Source: Planctomycetota bacterium
Lineage (GTDB): Bacteria; Planctomycetota; Planctomycetia; Pirellulales; Pirellulaceae
Length of the DNA: 64,000 nt
Assembly: GCA_016872775.1 (NCBI GenBank)
Contig: VGZA01000001.1
Coordinates: 248,001-312,000 of the forward strand
Reading direction: 5' to 3'
The translations under genes were made by a program, and so were the position numbers. Below are positions 10,300 to 19,250 of this stretch, in pieces; position 1 is the first letter of the stretch; each line of letters starts with the position of its first letter. A model generated the notes under the pieces. It did no database searches. It had not been told where the DNA came from and saw only the letters and a program-made list of their open reading frames with translations.

Positions 10300-11385
10300 A
10301 TGGGCCGGGAGACTGAACAGCGCAGGGCCTGGATGGCCCGGTCGGTGGCCATGTTGGCTGTGGGTGCGGCGGGCACGTCAAGCGATTTCTGGTCGGCGCT
10401 GCTGCGGGCTGGCGCGGGCGGAATTGGCGGCACGGTTGCCGCCGGGACGCGCATGCGCGTGGAAACGCGCGACGCGATCAAACGGGGTCTGTCTTATCTG
10501 GCGCGCATGCAAAACGACGACGGTTCATTCGCCGGCGGCTCGATGAGTCGCAATGTGGCCGTGTGCAGCCTGTCGGGCCTGGCGATGCTCTCGTCGGGCA
10601 GCGTACCGGGGCGAGGCCCGTACAGTTCCGTCCTGAAGCGAGCGCTGGCGTTCGTCCTGGATTGCGCCCAACCGAGCGGATTCATCCATCTGCCTGCCGC
10701 CGCGAGCCACGGCCCGATGTACGAGCACGGATTTGCGGCGCTGTTCCTGGCCGAAGTCTACGGCATGTCGGATCGGCCTGACCTGCGCGAACGCCTGGAA
10801 ATGGCCGTCAAGCTGATCGTCGATAAGCAGAACCAGGAGGGTGGCTGGCGTTACCAGCCCGAACGCCGCGACGCCGATCTCTCCATAACGATCTGCCAGA
10901 TCATGGCCCTCCGTGCCGCGCGAAACGCCGGGTTGCATGTGCCGGCGGAAACGATCGATCGCTGCGTCGAATACGTGAAACGCTGCCAGAACCCGGACGG
11001 TGGATTCAACTACATGCTGAGCGTGCCAGGCCAAAGTCGCTTTCCACGCTCGGCGGCGGGCGTCGTGGCACTGCAAAGCGCCGGGATCTACGACTCCGAG
11101 GAGATTCGCAGCGGCCTGAATTACCTGCAGCAGCATCTGCCGGGCAAGAACCGGGGCGAAGGGGACGAGTATTTTTTCTACGGGCATTATTACGCCGTTC
11201 AGGCGATGTGGCACGCTGGAGAAAACGACTGGAACGAATGGTATGCGGCGATTCAAGACCAACTGCTGCCGCGCCAACGCCCCGACGGCCAGTGGTTCGA
11301 TGTCGTATCACCGGCCTACGGGACCGCAATGGCTTGCTTGATCCTGCAGACACCGATCAGCGCCTTACCGATTTTCCAAAGGTGA
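10300..11385 (+). CDS. Prenyltransferase/squalene oxidase repeat-containing protein
   Basis: 361 residues from ATG 10300, 8 bases after the previous gene; an upstream in-frame ATG at 10171 would overlap that gene by 120 bases and is rejected. The N-terminus holds an Ala-rich hydrophobic stretch after RRAWMARS that could act as a signal or anchor. The body is an alpha/alpha toroid of QW-like repeats: QNDDGSFAGG, QNQEGGWRYQP, QNPDGGFNYML. It lacks an obvious DxDD protonation motif of squalene-hopene cyclases, so it is probably not a cyclase. Such proteins are regular members of planctomycete DUF58/VWA operons; the substrate is unknown. Confidence 0.83.
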   Translation: MGRETEQRRAWMARSVAMLAVGAAGTSSDFWSALLRAGAGGIGGTVAAGTRMRVETRDAIKRGLSYLARMQNDDGSFAGGSMSRNVAVCSLSGLAMLSSGSVPGRGPYSSVLKRALAFVLDCAQPSGFIHLPAAASHGPMYEHGFAALFLAEVYGMSDRPDLRERLEMAVKLIVDKQNQEGGWRYQPERRDADLSITICQIMALRAARNAGLHVPAETIDRCVEYVKRCQNPDGGFNYMLSVPGQSRFPRSAAGVVALQSAGIYDSEEIRSGLNYLQQHLPGKNRGEGDEYFFYGHYYAVQAMWHAGENDWNEWYAAIQDQLLPRQRPDGQWFDVVSPAYGTAMACLILQTPISALPIFQR

Positions 11386-11389
11386 ACCG

Positions 11390-12907
11390 ATGGGGCGATG
11401 CGCGGAGGGGCACGGGATATTGCGGATTTGCCTGTTCATCGCCTGCCTGCTGGTCGATCGCGCAGCGATGGCCGAAGAGGGCACCCGAACGCAGTCGATC
11501 ATTCTCGCCCACGATGCGACCGGCTCCTGCCGGATCGTGCGGCTGGCCGATGGCAATCAACTTGATGTCGAGATCGACGGCGTACCGCGTCGTCTGGCAC
11601 TGTCGCAACTGGTGGCGTGGGGAACACGGATTCCACTGCAGTCGCGGGGGACCTTGGAACTGCGCGACGGCAGCCTGATCGCGATCGATCAGATTCCCAA
11701 GCTCGTCCGCATCGCATCGACGGAAAAGGGGTCGGGGGCGGGAGCGAGCGAAGCCGCGATGGAACTGGTCGACGGCGCGCTGTCGCCGTTGAGAATTCCG
11801 CTGCGCTGCGTTGCGGCGATTCATATGGTACTTCCGACACGCCTGGGCAGCCTCGGACAACTCGCCGACGGTGCGGCATCGGGAGGTTCGACCCGGCTCG
11901 CCTCACCCGCATCGAGTCGGGGCCATTACGAATCGGCGACCGCCAGCCCGACCACGATTGCGGGATCGCTGGAATTCCGCAATGCGGACGTTTTGTCGGG
12001 ACGCTGGCTCGATCCGGAGCTGCTGCACGGCGAGGGCGGAGGCAAGGGCGGCGGAGGGGAGAGCGGCGGTGGCGAGGGTGGCGGCGCAACGGCGGTGCGC
12101 TGGCGAACGTCGTCAACGACGCTGACGGTTCCCTGGGAACGCATCGCGGCGATCCGGCTGCGGGTTCGCGGTGCCGCGGCGCGGCGCGGTAACGCATTGT
12201 TCGGCTTCCAGGACGGAACCTTGCTGGCTGTCAATCGCTGGGAGAACGACGGCGGCCCGGTGCGGCTGACACTGGCCTGCGGTGTTGAATTGTCGCTGCC
12301 TCCCGAAACATTGTGGGGCGAATGGAATTCGCTCGAGTCGCTGGACGACGAACTGCTGTATCTTTCCGACATCGAACCGCTCGCCTATCGTTGCGTGCCG
12401 TTCTTATCCCTGGAGTGGCCGCTGGGCCGCGACAGGTCGACGATCGGCGAGAACCTCACACTTCGCGGTCGCGTGATTTCCAAAGGACTGGGAATGCATG
12501 CCACGTCGCGGGTCGCTTACGATGTTTCGCAAGGCTATGCACGGTTTTCCGCCGAGCTAGCGCTTGACGGTTCCACGGACGGTTCCCTCGATGGTTCGGT
12601 CGCTGGTTCCACACGGGAGCAGGGTTCGGTGGTTTGCCGGGTTGCGATCGATGCCGGCGACGGTGAATGGACCACGCCTTATACGAGCGCCGTACTGCGC
12701 GGCGGAGGTCGGAGTGAAGCGGTTTCTATCGACATTTCCGGCGCAAGCCGACTCGCACTCATCGTGGAATCGGCCGACCGAGGTGATGTGGCGGATCGGC
12801 TCAACTGGCTGCGGGCAAGGCTGACGCGGTTGCCGAACGGTCCAGCGACCGGGCCCGCCGCGGCGCGATCCGCAGCGGCGCCGGGCGGAGAGGAGAAAAC
12901 GCCATGA
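11390..12907 (+). CDS. Secreted NPCBM/NEW2-like domain protein
   Basis: 505 residues starting four bases after the prenyltransferase-repeat gene. It has an N-terminal signal peptide (LRICLFIACLLVDRAAMA). The central part contains beta-rich strands separated by a Gly-rich linker (residues ~215-230). The C-terminal ~150 residues (ENLTLRGRVISKGLGMHATS, then VVCRVAIDAGDGEW) match the NPCBM/NEW2 galactose-binding-like carbohydrate module, whose typical motif is a G.G.H..S stretch. It is therefore probably extracytoplasmic and binds a glycan (inference from family). Its TGA overlaps an ATG (ATGA at 12904) that should have been the start of the methyltransferase-like gene but runs into a stop after three codons. 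Confidence 0.78.
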   Translation: MGRCAEGHGILRICLFIACLLVDRAAMAEEGTRTQSIILAHDATGSCRIVRLADGNQLDVEIDGVPRRLALSQLVAWGTRIPLQSRGTLELRDGSLIAIDQIPKLVRIASTEKGSGAGASEAAMELVDGALSPLRIPLRCVAAIHMVLPTRLGSLGQLADGAASGGSTRLASPASSRGHYESATASPTTIAGSLEFRNADVLSGRWLDPELLHGEGGGKGGGGESGGGEGGGATAVRWRTSSTTLTVPWERIAAIRLRVRGAAARRGNALFGFQDGTLLAVNRWENDGGPVRLTLACGVELSLPPETLWGEWNSLESLDDELLYLSDIEPLAYRCVPFLSLEWPLGRDRSTIGENLTLRGRVISKGLGMHATSRVAYDVSQGYARFSAELALDGSTDGSLDGSVAGSTREQGSVVCRVAIDAGDGEWTTPYTSAVLRGGGRSEAVSIDISGASRLALIVESADRGDVADRLNWLRARLTRLPNGPATGPAAARSAAAPGGEEKTP

Positions 12908-12992
12908 GCATCTGAACGTCCTGTTTCTGATCGGTTTCCTCTGCTACCTGGCGATCCGTGGCTGGTTCGAGCGGCGCACGCGCGGCAAAACC

Positions 12993-13493
12993 GTGGTCTG
13001 GTCCCGTGGAGGGCTGGGGAATCGATCCGTACTTTTCGTTGTCTTCCTGGGTTGCCTGCTGCTTCCTGTTGTTTACTTGATCACGCCGCTCCTGTCGTTT
13101 GCGGACTATGCGATTCCACTCTGGGTCCGTTGCTCGGGCGTGGCGGTCATGATCGCCGCGCTCGGCCTTTTCTGGCGAGCACACCGGGACCTCGACCGTA
13201 ACTGGTCGGTAACTCTGGAAATTCGCGACGGGCACGAATTGGTGACGACCGGGATCTACCGCCGCATCCGACATCCGATGTACGCTGCCATCTGGTTGTT
13301 CAGCCTCGCGCAGGCGATGCTGCTCGAAAACTGGGTGGCAGGCCCCGCCGCGGTCGCGTCATTTGCGGTGCTCTATGCCCGGCGCGTGCCGCACGAGGAG
13401 CGGATGATGCGCGACTACTTCGGCGCGGCCTACGACGCTTACGCGGCCAACACCGGCAGGCTGTTTCCCAAACTGCGCATGCGGCGCTCTTGA
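12993..13493 (+). CDS. Isoprenylcysteine carboxylmethyltransferase (ICMT)-like membrane protein, 5' end probably frameshifted
   Basis: At least 166 residues with membrane segments near residues 12-31 and 42-58 and the ICMT/NNMT-family signature GIYRRIRHPMYAAIW, then PHEERMMRDYFGAAYDAYA. In this family the RHP and the E..M...G..Y.Y residues bind S-adenosylmethionine. The listed GTG start is the first ordinary in-frame start, but the same frame is open upstream from about 12909 and encodes another convincing membrane segment (LNVLFLIGFLCYLAIRGWFE). The natural start is probably the ATG at 12904, whose frame is lost after three codons: one missing base near 12908-12911 would restore it. The last gene of the operon. 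Confidence 0.75.
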   Translation: MVWSRGGLGNRSVLFVVFLGCLLLPVVYLITPLLSFADYAIPLWVRCSGVAVMIAALGLFWRAHRDLDRNWSVTLEIRDGHELVTTGIYRRIRHPMYAAIWLFSLAQAMLLENWVAGPAAVASFAVLYARRVPHEERMMRDYFGAAYDAYAANTGRLFPKLRMRRS

Positions 13494-13532
13494 ACCCCGC
13501 AGCCCTCTTGAACCCCGAGCGCTCTTGAACCC
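13487..13532 (+). repeat. Triple direct repeat CTCTTGAACCC(C)
   Basis: Three copies of CTCTTGAACCC at 13487, 13505 and 13522, spaced 18 and 17 bases. The first copy contains the TGA stop codon of the methyltransferase-like gene, so the array was probably produced by local duplication of the end of the gene. Confidence 0.7.
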
Positions 13533-13612
13533 GCGGCAGTCGCCGAACTCCGAGTGCCCGACAGAATCCCGGCCTGCCCAATCCCCCCTGACCGGGTTGC
13601 TGCCGTTGGGCC

Positions 13613-13641
13613 TTGTTGCGCCGGAAGTCCGGCGTTATACT
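13613..13641 (+). promoter_or_regulatory. Sigma70-type promoter of rpmE with palindromic spacer
   Basis: TTGTTG (13613-13618), a 17-base spacer and TATACT (13636-13641) form a good housekeeping promoter. The spacer is occupied at 13619-13634 by a perfect inverted repeat, CGCCGGA-AG-TCCGGCG. A repressor bound there would cover both boxes, so it is a candidate operator. The predicted start is about 47 nt upstream of the rpmE ATG. Confidence 0.6.
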
Positions 13642-13694
13642 TTTCCCCTTGTCGGCGTGCGGTTAATGAGCGTTTACGCGAAGGGTGTCAGGCC

Positions 13695-13955
13695 ATGCAG
13701 GACGGAATTCATCCTCCCTATTTTGAAACGACGGTTACCTGCGGGTGTGGTAACACGTTCAAAACTCGAAGCACGAAGAAAGAACTTCGCGTCGACATCT
13801 GCCAGGCTTGCCATCCTTTTTTCACCGGCAAGTTGAAATACATCGACACGGCGGGGCGGATTGAGAAGTTTCAGAACAAATTCGCCGCCGGCAGTTATTC
13901 GAGTATCCAGCCGCCCAAAAAGAAAAAGCCGGCGAAGACACCCGCGGAATCGTAG
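13695..13955 (+). CDS. rpmE: 50S ribosomal protein L31
   Basis: 86 residues from ATG 13695, chosen because bacterial L31 begins with M-x-x-x-I-H-P and is about 70-90 residues; upstream in-frame starts only add non-family sequence. The zinc-binding cysteines of the C+ form are present: CGCGN near residue 17 and CQACH near residue 35, followed by the conserved HPFFTGK. The tail is extended and Lys-rich ([11 protein letters not shown]). L31 bridges the ribosomal subunits. It stands alone with its own promoter and is followed by prfA, as in many bacteria where rpmE, prfA and prmC are linked. Confidence 0.96.
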   Translation: MQDGIHPPYFETTVTCGCGNTFKTRSTKKELRVDICQACHPFFTGKLKYIDTAGRIEKFQNKFAAGSYSSIQPPKKKKPAKTPAES

Positions 13956-14129
13956 CGGCAGCGCCCGTGGCTTCAGGAACGCCATCCCAGTCTCTGTATG
14001 AGGAGCCGGCGAGGCGTTTATGGAGCCGGGGAGAAGTGGCGCCGCGCTCGCAATGCCGCAGGAATCTCGGTTGGCTTCTCGCCGCGCGTCGCCCGCAGTA
14101 ACGCGATTACGAGCGGGGGTCCGAGAAGG

Positions 14130-15212
14130 ATGACAACGATGCGCAAGATGCTAGAGGAGAAACTGGCGCGATTCGAGGAGCTGGAACGGCAGATGACCGA
14201 TCCAGCCGTGCTGGGTGATTCTTCTCGGATCGCAGCCGTAGCGCGCGAACATGGTTCGCTCTCCAAGTTGGCCTCCCGATACCGCCGGTTCAAGCAACTG
14301 GTCAATGAGATCGTCGAGACTTCGGCGATGGCGGAGGGCGACGATGTTGAGTTCCGCCAGCTGGCGGCCGAATCGCTGCCGGCGCTGAAGGCCGAACGCG
14401 AACAGCTCTGGAACGAACTGCTCGACATGACGGTCGGCGGTGAGGACGCCAACCGGACCCGCTGTGTGATGGAGATTCGCGCCGGTACGGGCGGCGAAGA
14501 AGCGGGCCTGTTCGCCGGTGATCTGTTCCGAATGTATAAGAAACACGCCGAGTCCAGAGGATGGAAGGTCGAGGTACTCGAAGCCAGCCCGACGGAACTG
14601 GGCGGGTTCAAGAACTGCGTGCTGGCATTCGAAGGTGAAGGCGTCTACCGTGAACTGCAGTACGAGAGCGGGGGGCATCGCGTACAGCGCGTGCCGGAAA
14701 CCGAAGCGAAAGGGCGCGTGCACACGTCCGCCGCGACCGTAGCCGTGCTTCCGGAGCCGGAGGACGTGGAAGTCGATCTCAAACCCGACGATTACCGCAA
14801 AGACCTGTACTGCGCCAGTGGCCCAGGCGGACAGCATGTCAACAAGACCGAGTCGGCGGTGCGACTGACGCATTACGCGACGAACATCGTTGTGGAGATG
14901 CAGGACGAGCGTAGTCAGCATAAAAACTTCGCCAAAGCGTTGCGGATCCTTAAGTCGCGACTCTACGAACATTTTCGGCAGCAGGAGCATGAAAAGCGCG
15001 CTCAGGAAAGGAAGAGCCTGATCGGGTCGGGCGATCGCAGCCAGCGGATCCGCACCTACAACTTTCCGGAGAACCGGCTCACCGATCATCGGATCGGACT
15101 GACCCTGTACAAGCTGGACCAGATTATCAACGGTAACGTGCAGCCGGTCACCGATGCCTTGGTCGAATACGACCGTGCCCAGCAGCGCGATGCGATGGGA
15201 GGAATGGACTGA
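14130..15212 (+). CDS. prfA: Peptide chain release factor 1
   Basis: 360 residues from ATG 14130, the usual RF1 length; in-frame starts upstream at 13998 add 44 residues that do not look like RF1. It recognises UAA/UAG stop codons and triggers peptidyl-tRNA hydrolysis. The codon-recognition tripeptide is PET at residues 189-191 (RF1-type P-x-T rather than the SPF of RF2), within [14 protein letters not shown]. The catalytic GGQ is at 233-235 ([12 protein letters not shown]). AAGGA precedes the start by only a few bases. The adjacent prmC product methylates the GGQ glutamine. Confidence 0.97.
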   Translation: MTTMRKMLEEKLARFEELERQMTDPAVLGDSSRIAAVAREHGSLSKLASRYRRFKQLVNEIVETSAMAEGDDVEFRQLAAESLPALKAEREQLWNELLDMTVGGEDANRTRCVMEIRAGTGGEEAGLFAGDLFRMYKKHAESRGWKVEVLEASPTELGGFKNCVLAFEGEGVYRELQYESGGHRVQRVPETEAKGRVHTSAATVAVLPEPEDVEVDLKPDDYRKDLYCASGPGGQHVNKTESAVRLTHYATNIVVEMQDERSQHKNFAKALRILKSRLYEHFRQQEHEKRAQERKSLIGSGDRSQRIRTYNFPENRLTDHRIGLTLYKLDQIINGNVQPVTDALVEYDRAQQRDAMGGMD

Positions 15213-15221
15213 AACCTTGCC

Positions 15222-16106
15222 ATGTCGCAAACCGAAACCTGGACGATAGGACGCCTGTTGACCTGGACGGCCGATTTTCTCAAACGAAACGGTTCGGAGA
15301 GCCCGCGTCTGGAGGCCGAAGTACTGCTGGCTCATGTGCGCGGCTGCCCGCGCATCGCGCTGTACACGGCGTTTGACGAGTTGGCCGGTGAGGAACTGCG
15401 ATCTGCGTTCCGGGAACTGGTCAAGCGGCGCGCAACGGGGATGCCAGTGGCCTATCTGGTCGGCTATCGCGAGTTCTATTCTCTGAGTTTCCAGGTCAGT
15501 CCGGCGGTGCTGATTCCGCGTCCGGAGACGGAATTCGTGGTGATTCAGTCCCTCGATTTGCTGAAGAAGACCCATGCCGGACGGTCGCCGCTCGAAATCG
15601 CCGATGTCGGAACCGGGAGCGGCGTGATCGCGGTCTGCTTGGCGCGATCGTTGCCAAACAGCCGGGTGACGGCGATCGATCGGAGCGCGGCGGCGCTCGA
15701 AATGGCGAACGCCAACGTCCAGAAGCATGGGATGGCGACCCAGATTGTCACGCTGCATTCGGATCTGTTCGATGCCCTGCCGGCCGAGCGCCGTTTCGAC
15801 CTGATCGCCAGCAACCCGCCCTATGTGAAGCAGGATGAGCTGGCGACGTTGGCGCGGGATGTGCGCGACTTCGAACCGCAGGCGGCGCTGGTCGCCGGAC
15901 CGCGCGGCCTGGAGGTTCTGGAGGCGCTGGTTCGGCAAGCCACGACACGCCTCGAACCTGGCGGCTGGCTGGTCGTCGAGATTCACCCCTGCCTGGAAAC
16001 CGAGGTCCGCCAACTGTTCGGCGAATCATGCAACTGGAGTTCGCTCGCGACAACCCGCGATCTGGCGGGGCATCCGCGGGTCATGTCGGCGCGTTGGCGA
16101 GCGTAA
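15222..16106 (+). CDS. prmC: Peptide chain release factor N5-glutamine methyltransferase
   Basis: 294 residues, 9 bases after prfA. S-adenosylmethionine-dependent enzyme that methylates the GGQ glutamine of release factors. Visible features are the N-terminal helical domain, the PETE segment (LIPRPETEFVV), the SAM-binding loop IADVGTGSGVIAV and the catalytic NPPY motif (IASNPPYVKQDE), which binds the substrate glutamine side chain. Its 3' end overlaps the end of the convergent, broken GGDEF-like gene by about 26 bases. Confidence 0.95.
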   Translation: MSQTETWTIGRLLTWTADFLKRNGSESPRLEAEVLLAHVRGCPRIALYTAFDELAGEELRSAFRELVKRRATGMPVAYLVGYREFYSLSFQVSPAVLIPRPETEFVVIQSLDLLKKTHAGRSPLEIADVGTGSGVIAVCLARSLPNSRVTAIDRSAAALEMANANVQKHGMATQIVTLHSDLFDALPAERRFDLIASNPPYVKQDELATLARDVRDFEPQAALVAGPRGLEVLEALVRQATTRLEPGGWLVVEIHPCLETEVRQLFGESCNWSSLATTRDLAGHPRVMSARWRA

Positions 16107-16984
16107 CCGGTAACTGCCGGGCCTGGATTTTGGCGTGCAGAGGTTCCACCAGCCGATACGCGGTACCGTCGTGCATGCTCGTGCGATTGCGACCATGCCG
16201 CTTGGCGGTCAACAGCGCTTTGCGCAACTCCGCCAGCAGTACCGTCGCCTGGTGCTCCTTGGCCGGCGCAACCGCGCAGCTGACCGAGAGGACACATTCT
16301 TCGGCCGGCAGTGCCGGTGGACTTCGCTCAACAGGTGCCATGCTTCATTGCGGCTGGTGAACATCTCATCGGTCGGGTTTTCGGCGGCGGCGCCGACTTC
16401 CAAGGCGACGTCAAGTAACACATCGGCCAGTTCGCGCGCGATCGACTGTTCCGCTTCGGTCGCCTCGGTACGCCGCATCATCGCCTGAGCCACACGCAGC
16501 TGGTGCGTCGACCAATGGGCATTGCAGCTTCGGATCCGCTCGATCATCTCCGTAAACTGGTCGGAGGACGCACTTTCGCCGCGGGATCGCAGGTCGCATT
16601 CGATCCGACCCAGGCTGTGCCGGAACGCCGCCAGATCCTTTGACAAATTCCGCATCACCTCGGACAACGGTAACGCGGCGATCGACCGGCATGCGTCGTC
16701 GTCGACGGGGCTCAGAAAGAATTACTCTTGCGGAAGCGAAGGTTCCACCGAGGCGGTCTCGAATTCGGCCAGTTCGGCCGCGTTCATTTCCGCCATCGCG
16801 GCGTCGGTAATTGGGAGGCGAAATCGAAAATCGGGCAACGGCAATCGCCCGTGGCGTCGCGGCGTCAACTGGCACGGCATCTGAAACGCGGTCGGATCCA
16901 GCGCGGCGCCCAGTGCAGATAGGCTGCCAACGCAAACCCCAATCCGAAGTTAAACAATGCGACCAGTGTTAACCAGAAATTCAC
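16081..16984 (-). pseudogene. Broken GGDEF-family (diguanylate cyclase-like) gene
   Basis: On the minus strand a coherent protein is spread over three frames. The N-terminus from a GTG at 16984 reads VNFWLTLVALFNFGLGFALA, a membrane anchor. The sequence then continues in a second frame (about 16930 to 16345), interrupted by an in-frame TAA before the segment SPVDDDACRSIAALPLSEVM, and ends in a third frame with ECVLSVSCAVAPA and LTAKRHGRNRT. That last block is the C-terminal part of a GGDEF domain, but the GGDEF active-site core itself is missing or degenerate. Two frameshifts plus a stop indicate a pseudogene. An assembly problem is possible but would need at least three separate errors. Confidence 0.7.
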
Positions 16985-17124
16985 AACGCGAGCCTTTGTT
17001 CCCTTTTGCCAGCCAACAAGGCGTGCCCGGGTACGCCACGCAAGATTACGTCACCGTCTGCTCATCGCCAGGCGCGGGGCGAGCGAGAGTCGCGGGGCAG
17101 GGGAGATCAGGTGGGCGAGAACGG

Positions 17125-18342
17125 TTATTCCGATTGTGCCGTCGATTCGGCCGCCTGCCGAATCAACATCGCTCGCAATCGAGCGTCGATCGCCTGCATC
17201 AACGGATCCGATCGACAGTCTCGATCTCGTTCGGGTGAGACCACAAGCGACTCGTCGACCTCCAGGATGACGTGCAAATTGCCCAGGACCGACGCGCGCT
17301 GATTGAAGTCCTCGTCGAAACGCTCCAGGACTTCAACGACACGCTCGGCCGATGGCTGACCGCGTAGATATTGGGGCGGATAACTGGCGACCGACTGGGC
17401 CAGCTGCAGATCGGACAGAACGCGCCAGCGTCGCGCATGTTCCGCGGGAGCCAGGGTTCCTTGAACCATTTCCGGCATGATCATCATTCGCAGATTCTTC
17501 ACGCGTCCATTGACCGAACCTGTCTGCGGTTTTCCCAGCCATTCCACTTCGCCCGGCAGCAATAACCGGTCGATCAGCTTCTGCATCCGTTCGCGCAACG
17601 AACCGGATTGGGGTTCGCCGAAATACTCGACTTCCTTCAACACCAGCAGCGCGGTGCCGATTTTCGCGACCCGTTCGACCAGTGGAAGCCGACGTTGTGA
17701 CTGCCAGGACAAGCGCGACTCCAGTTCGTCCAGCAGTGCTTCGGCGGCCGGCAGATAGTCGCCGCGCAGCACGTAGCGGATACCGACCGGATGAACGACC
17801 ACTTTGCCGCTCGAAGCGGCCTTGGCCCGTCGCTTGGCGGCGACACGGGCGACAAAAGCCACGCCGTCCAACAATGCATGCAGGTAATCGTTGGTGTGCG
17901 ACGTTGTTCCCTCGGGAAATATAATCAGCGGCCTTTTGGCCGAAACCAGAATCTCGATGGCCGTATCGATCGCCTGACGGTCGATTCCCTCGCGGTAGAC
18001 GCTGAATCCACCCATCATGCGAATCGCCCAGCCTGACCAGCGATTCTGGTTGAACAGATGCCAACTGGCCATGGCGAATACATTGGTGCGGGCCGCTCGG
18101 GCCAGGAACCCCATGACGAGCGGATCGGCGGTCCGGCAATGGTTGGGCGTCAACAATACGCCATGCCCCGCATCGATCGATGCACGCAACCGCTCCACAT
18201 GGCGGCATTCATGGCTTACCACTTTTTCCGCGCGGCGCAGATAGATGCCGTACAGGTTCAGACGTTGAAAGACCGACGGCCACCACGTTCCGGCGTGCGG
18301 CGGGACAAACCGGTACGGCTTTTCAATGATGATCTTCTGCAT
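17125..18342 (-). CDS. 1-acyl-sn-glycerol-3-phosphate acyltransferase-family protein (PlsC-like)
   Basis: 405 residues. Family role: transfer of an acyl chain to a lysophosphatidate-type acceptor at the membrane. The acyltransferase block I is NHCRTADPL (about residues 67-75, the HX4D catalytic motif) and block III is IIFPEGTTSH (about 139-148). The C-terminal half (from ~200) is not typical PlsC and carries repeated GSLRERMQKLIDRLL/GSVNGRVKNLRMMI-like segments, so the exact acceptor is uncertain. It stands alone, preceded on the same strand by nothing and followed by the GGDEF remnant. Start at ATG 18342. Confidence 0.85.
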   Translation of the reverse strand: MQKIIIEKPYRFVPPHAGTWWPSVFQRLNLYGIYLRRAEKVVSHECRHVERLRASIDAGHGVLLTPNHCRTADPLVMGFLARAARTNVFAMASWHLFNQNRWSGWAIRMMGGFSVYREGIDRQAIDTAIEILVSAKRPLIIFPEGTTSHTNDYLHALLDGVAFVARVAAKRRAKAASSGKVVVHPVGIRYVLRGDYLPAAEALLDELESRLSWQSQRRLPLVERVAKIGTALLVLKEVEYFGEPQSGSLRERMQKLIDRLLLPGEVEWLGKPQTGSVNGRVKNLRMMIMPEMVQGTLAPAEHARRWRVLSDLQLAQSVASYPPQYLRGQPSAERVVEVLERFDEDFNQRASVLGNLHVILEVDESLVVSPERDRDCRSDPLMQAIDARLRAMLIRQAAESTAQSE

Positions 18343-18369
18343 CGACGCCTGCGATCCAGATCGACGCGA

Positions 18370-19155
18370 TCAGGGCAGTTCGCGAATGCGCAAATCTTTG
18401 AATTCGACCGGCGAGCCCTCCGATTCCAAGGAAAGGTAGCCGCTGCGGGGCTCGCAGTTGGTGCCTCCGGAAACTTCTTCGCCGTTCACCCACAACCGCA
18501 CTTCACCGTTGATGGCCCGGACATAGTAATGATTCCACTGCCCGACACCTTTGGTGAGGTTCTTGCGAGGAAAACTGCGGCTGCCGTCGGGAGAGACCGG
18601 AGCGAACGGTTTCATTTTCATCTTTCCGACGGGAAAGACATCGCCGTGGGTTGTAAACCAATCCGCTTTCTTACCCGACGACTTTTCATACGATTCGGTA
18701 TACCCCAGATCGAGAACCTGCACCTCGACACCGTGCGGCAAACCGCCCGGTTTTAATCCCTGCAGGGAATCCTCCATCGTCCAGACAAAAACACCCGAAT
18801 TTCCCGCGGCACGCATATGGCGCCATTGCACGACCAATTCAAAATTGATCAGCGAAAATTTGGTCCGCATCACTCCGACCGGTTGGCCGGTGCAATAAAT
18901 CACGCCGTCCTTCCAGGACCAGGTGCCAGGATCGCAATTGACGTTCACGAAATCCGATTCCGCCAGGGCCCGCCAGCCGGGCCCGGTGCCGTCGACAAAT
19001 GCGCGAGGCAACATCGGCTCGTCCGCCACCACGGTGCAGGCCGTCTGCAGCAGCACCACGACCGCCGTTAACCGCAGCATCGCGAGGAACTGGGGCGAGA
19101 AGGAGGAGTCGAGTGGTAACAGACCGCGCGGAGATGGTAGGTTTGTGGTTTTCAT
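18370..19155 (-). CDS. DUF1080 (3-keto-disaccharide hydrolase-like) secreted protein
   Basis: 261 residues from ATG 19155 (MKTTNLPS); an upstream ATG at 19191 is possible. A signal peptide (AMLRLTAVVVLLQTACTVVA) precedes a concanavalin-like jelly roll with the DUF1080 hallmarks: DPGTWSWKDGVIYCTGQPVGVMRT, GNSGVFVW, HGVEVQVLD and the closing RSGYLSLESEGSPVEFKDLRIREL. DUF1080 proteins are abundant in planctomycetes and some are 3-ketoglucoside hydrolases; substrate unknown here. It is divergent from the DUF1593 gene, with about 95 bases between the two starts. Confidence 0.9.
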   Translation of the reverse strand: MKTTNLPSPRGLLPLDSSFSPQFLAMLRLTAVVVLLQTACTVVADEPMLPRAFVDGTGPGWRALAESDFVNVNCDPGTWSWKDGVIYCTGQPVGVMRTKFSLINFELVVQWRHMRAAGNSGVFVWTMEDSLQGLKPGGLPHGVEVQVLDLGYTESYEKSSGKKADWFTTHGDVFPVGKMKMKPFAPVSPDGSRSFPRKNLTKGVGQWNHYYVRAINGEVRLWVNGEEVSGGTNCEPRSGYLSLESEGSPVEFKDLRIRELP

Positions 19156-19250
19156 AACCGCAAAGTTTAGCAGCGCAAAACGTCGACGCAACCGTCGCGG
19201 CGACAGTTTTGAAGGACAGCCGTCCGAAGCGATACCTGGGAGTCTCGAAT

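Noticed and set aside
14151-16013. 620-codon minus-strand ORF
   Set aside because: It lies antisense to prfA and prmC, both certain genes, and reads as a shadow with no domain.
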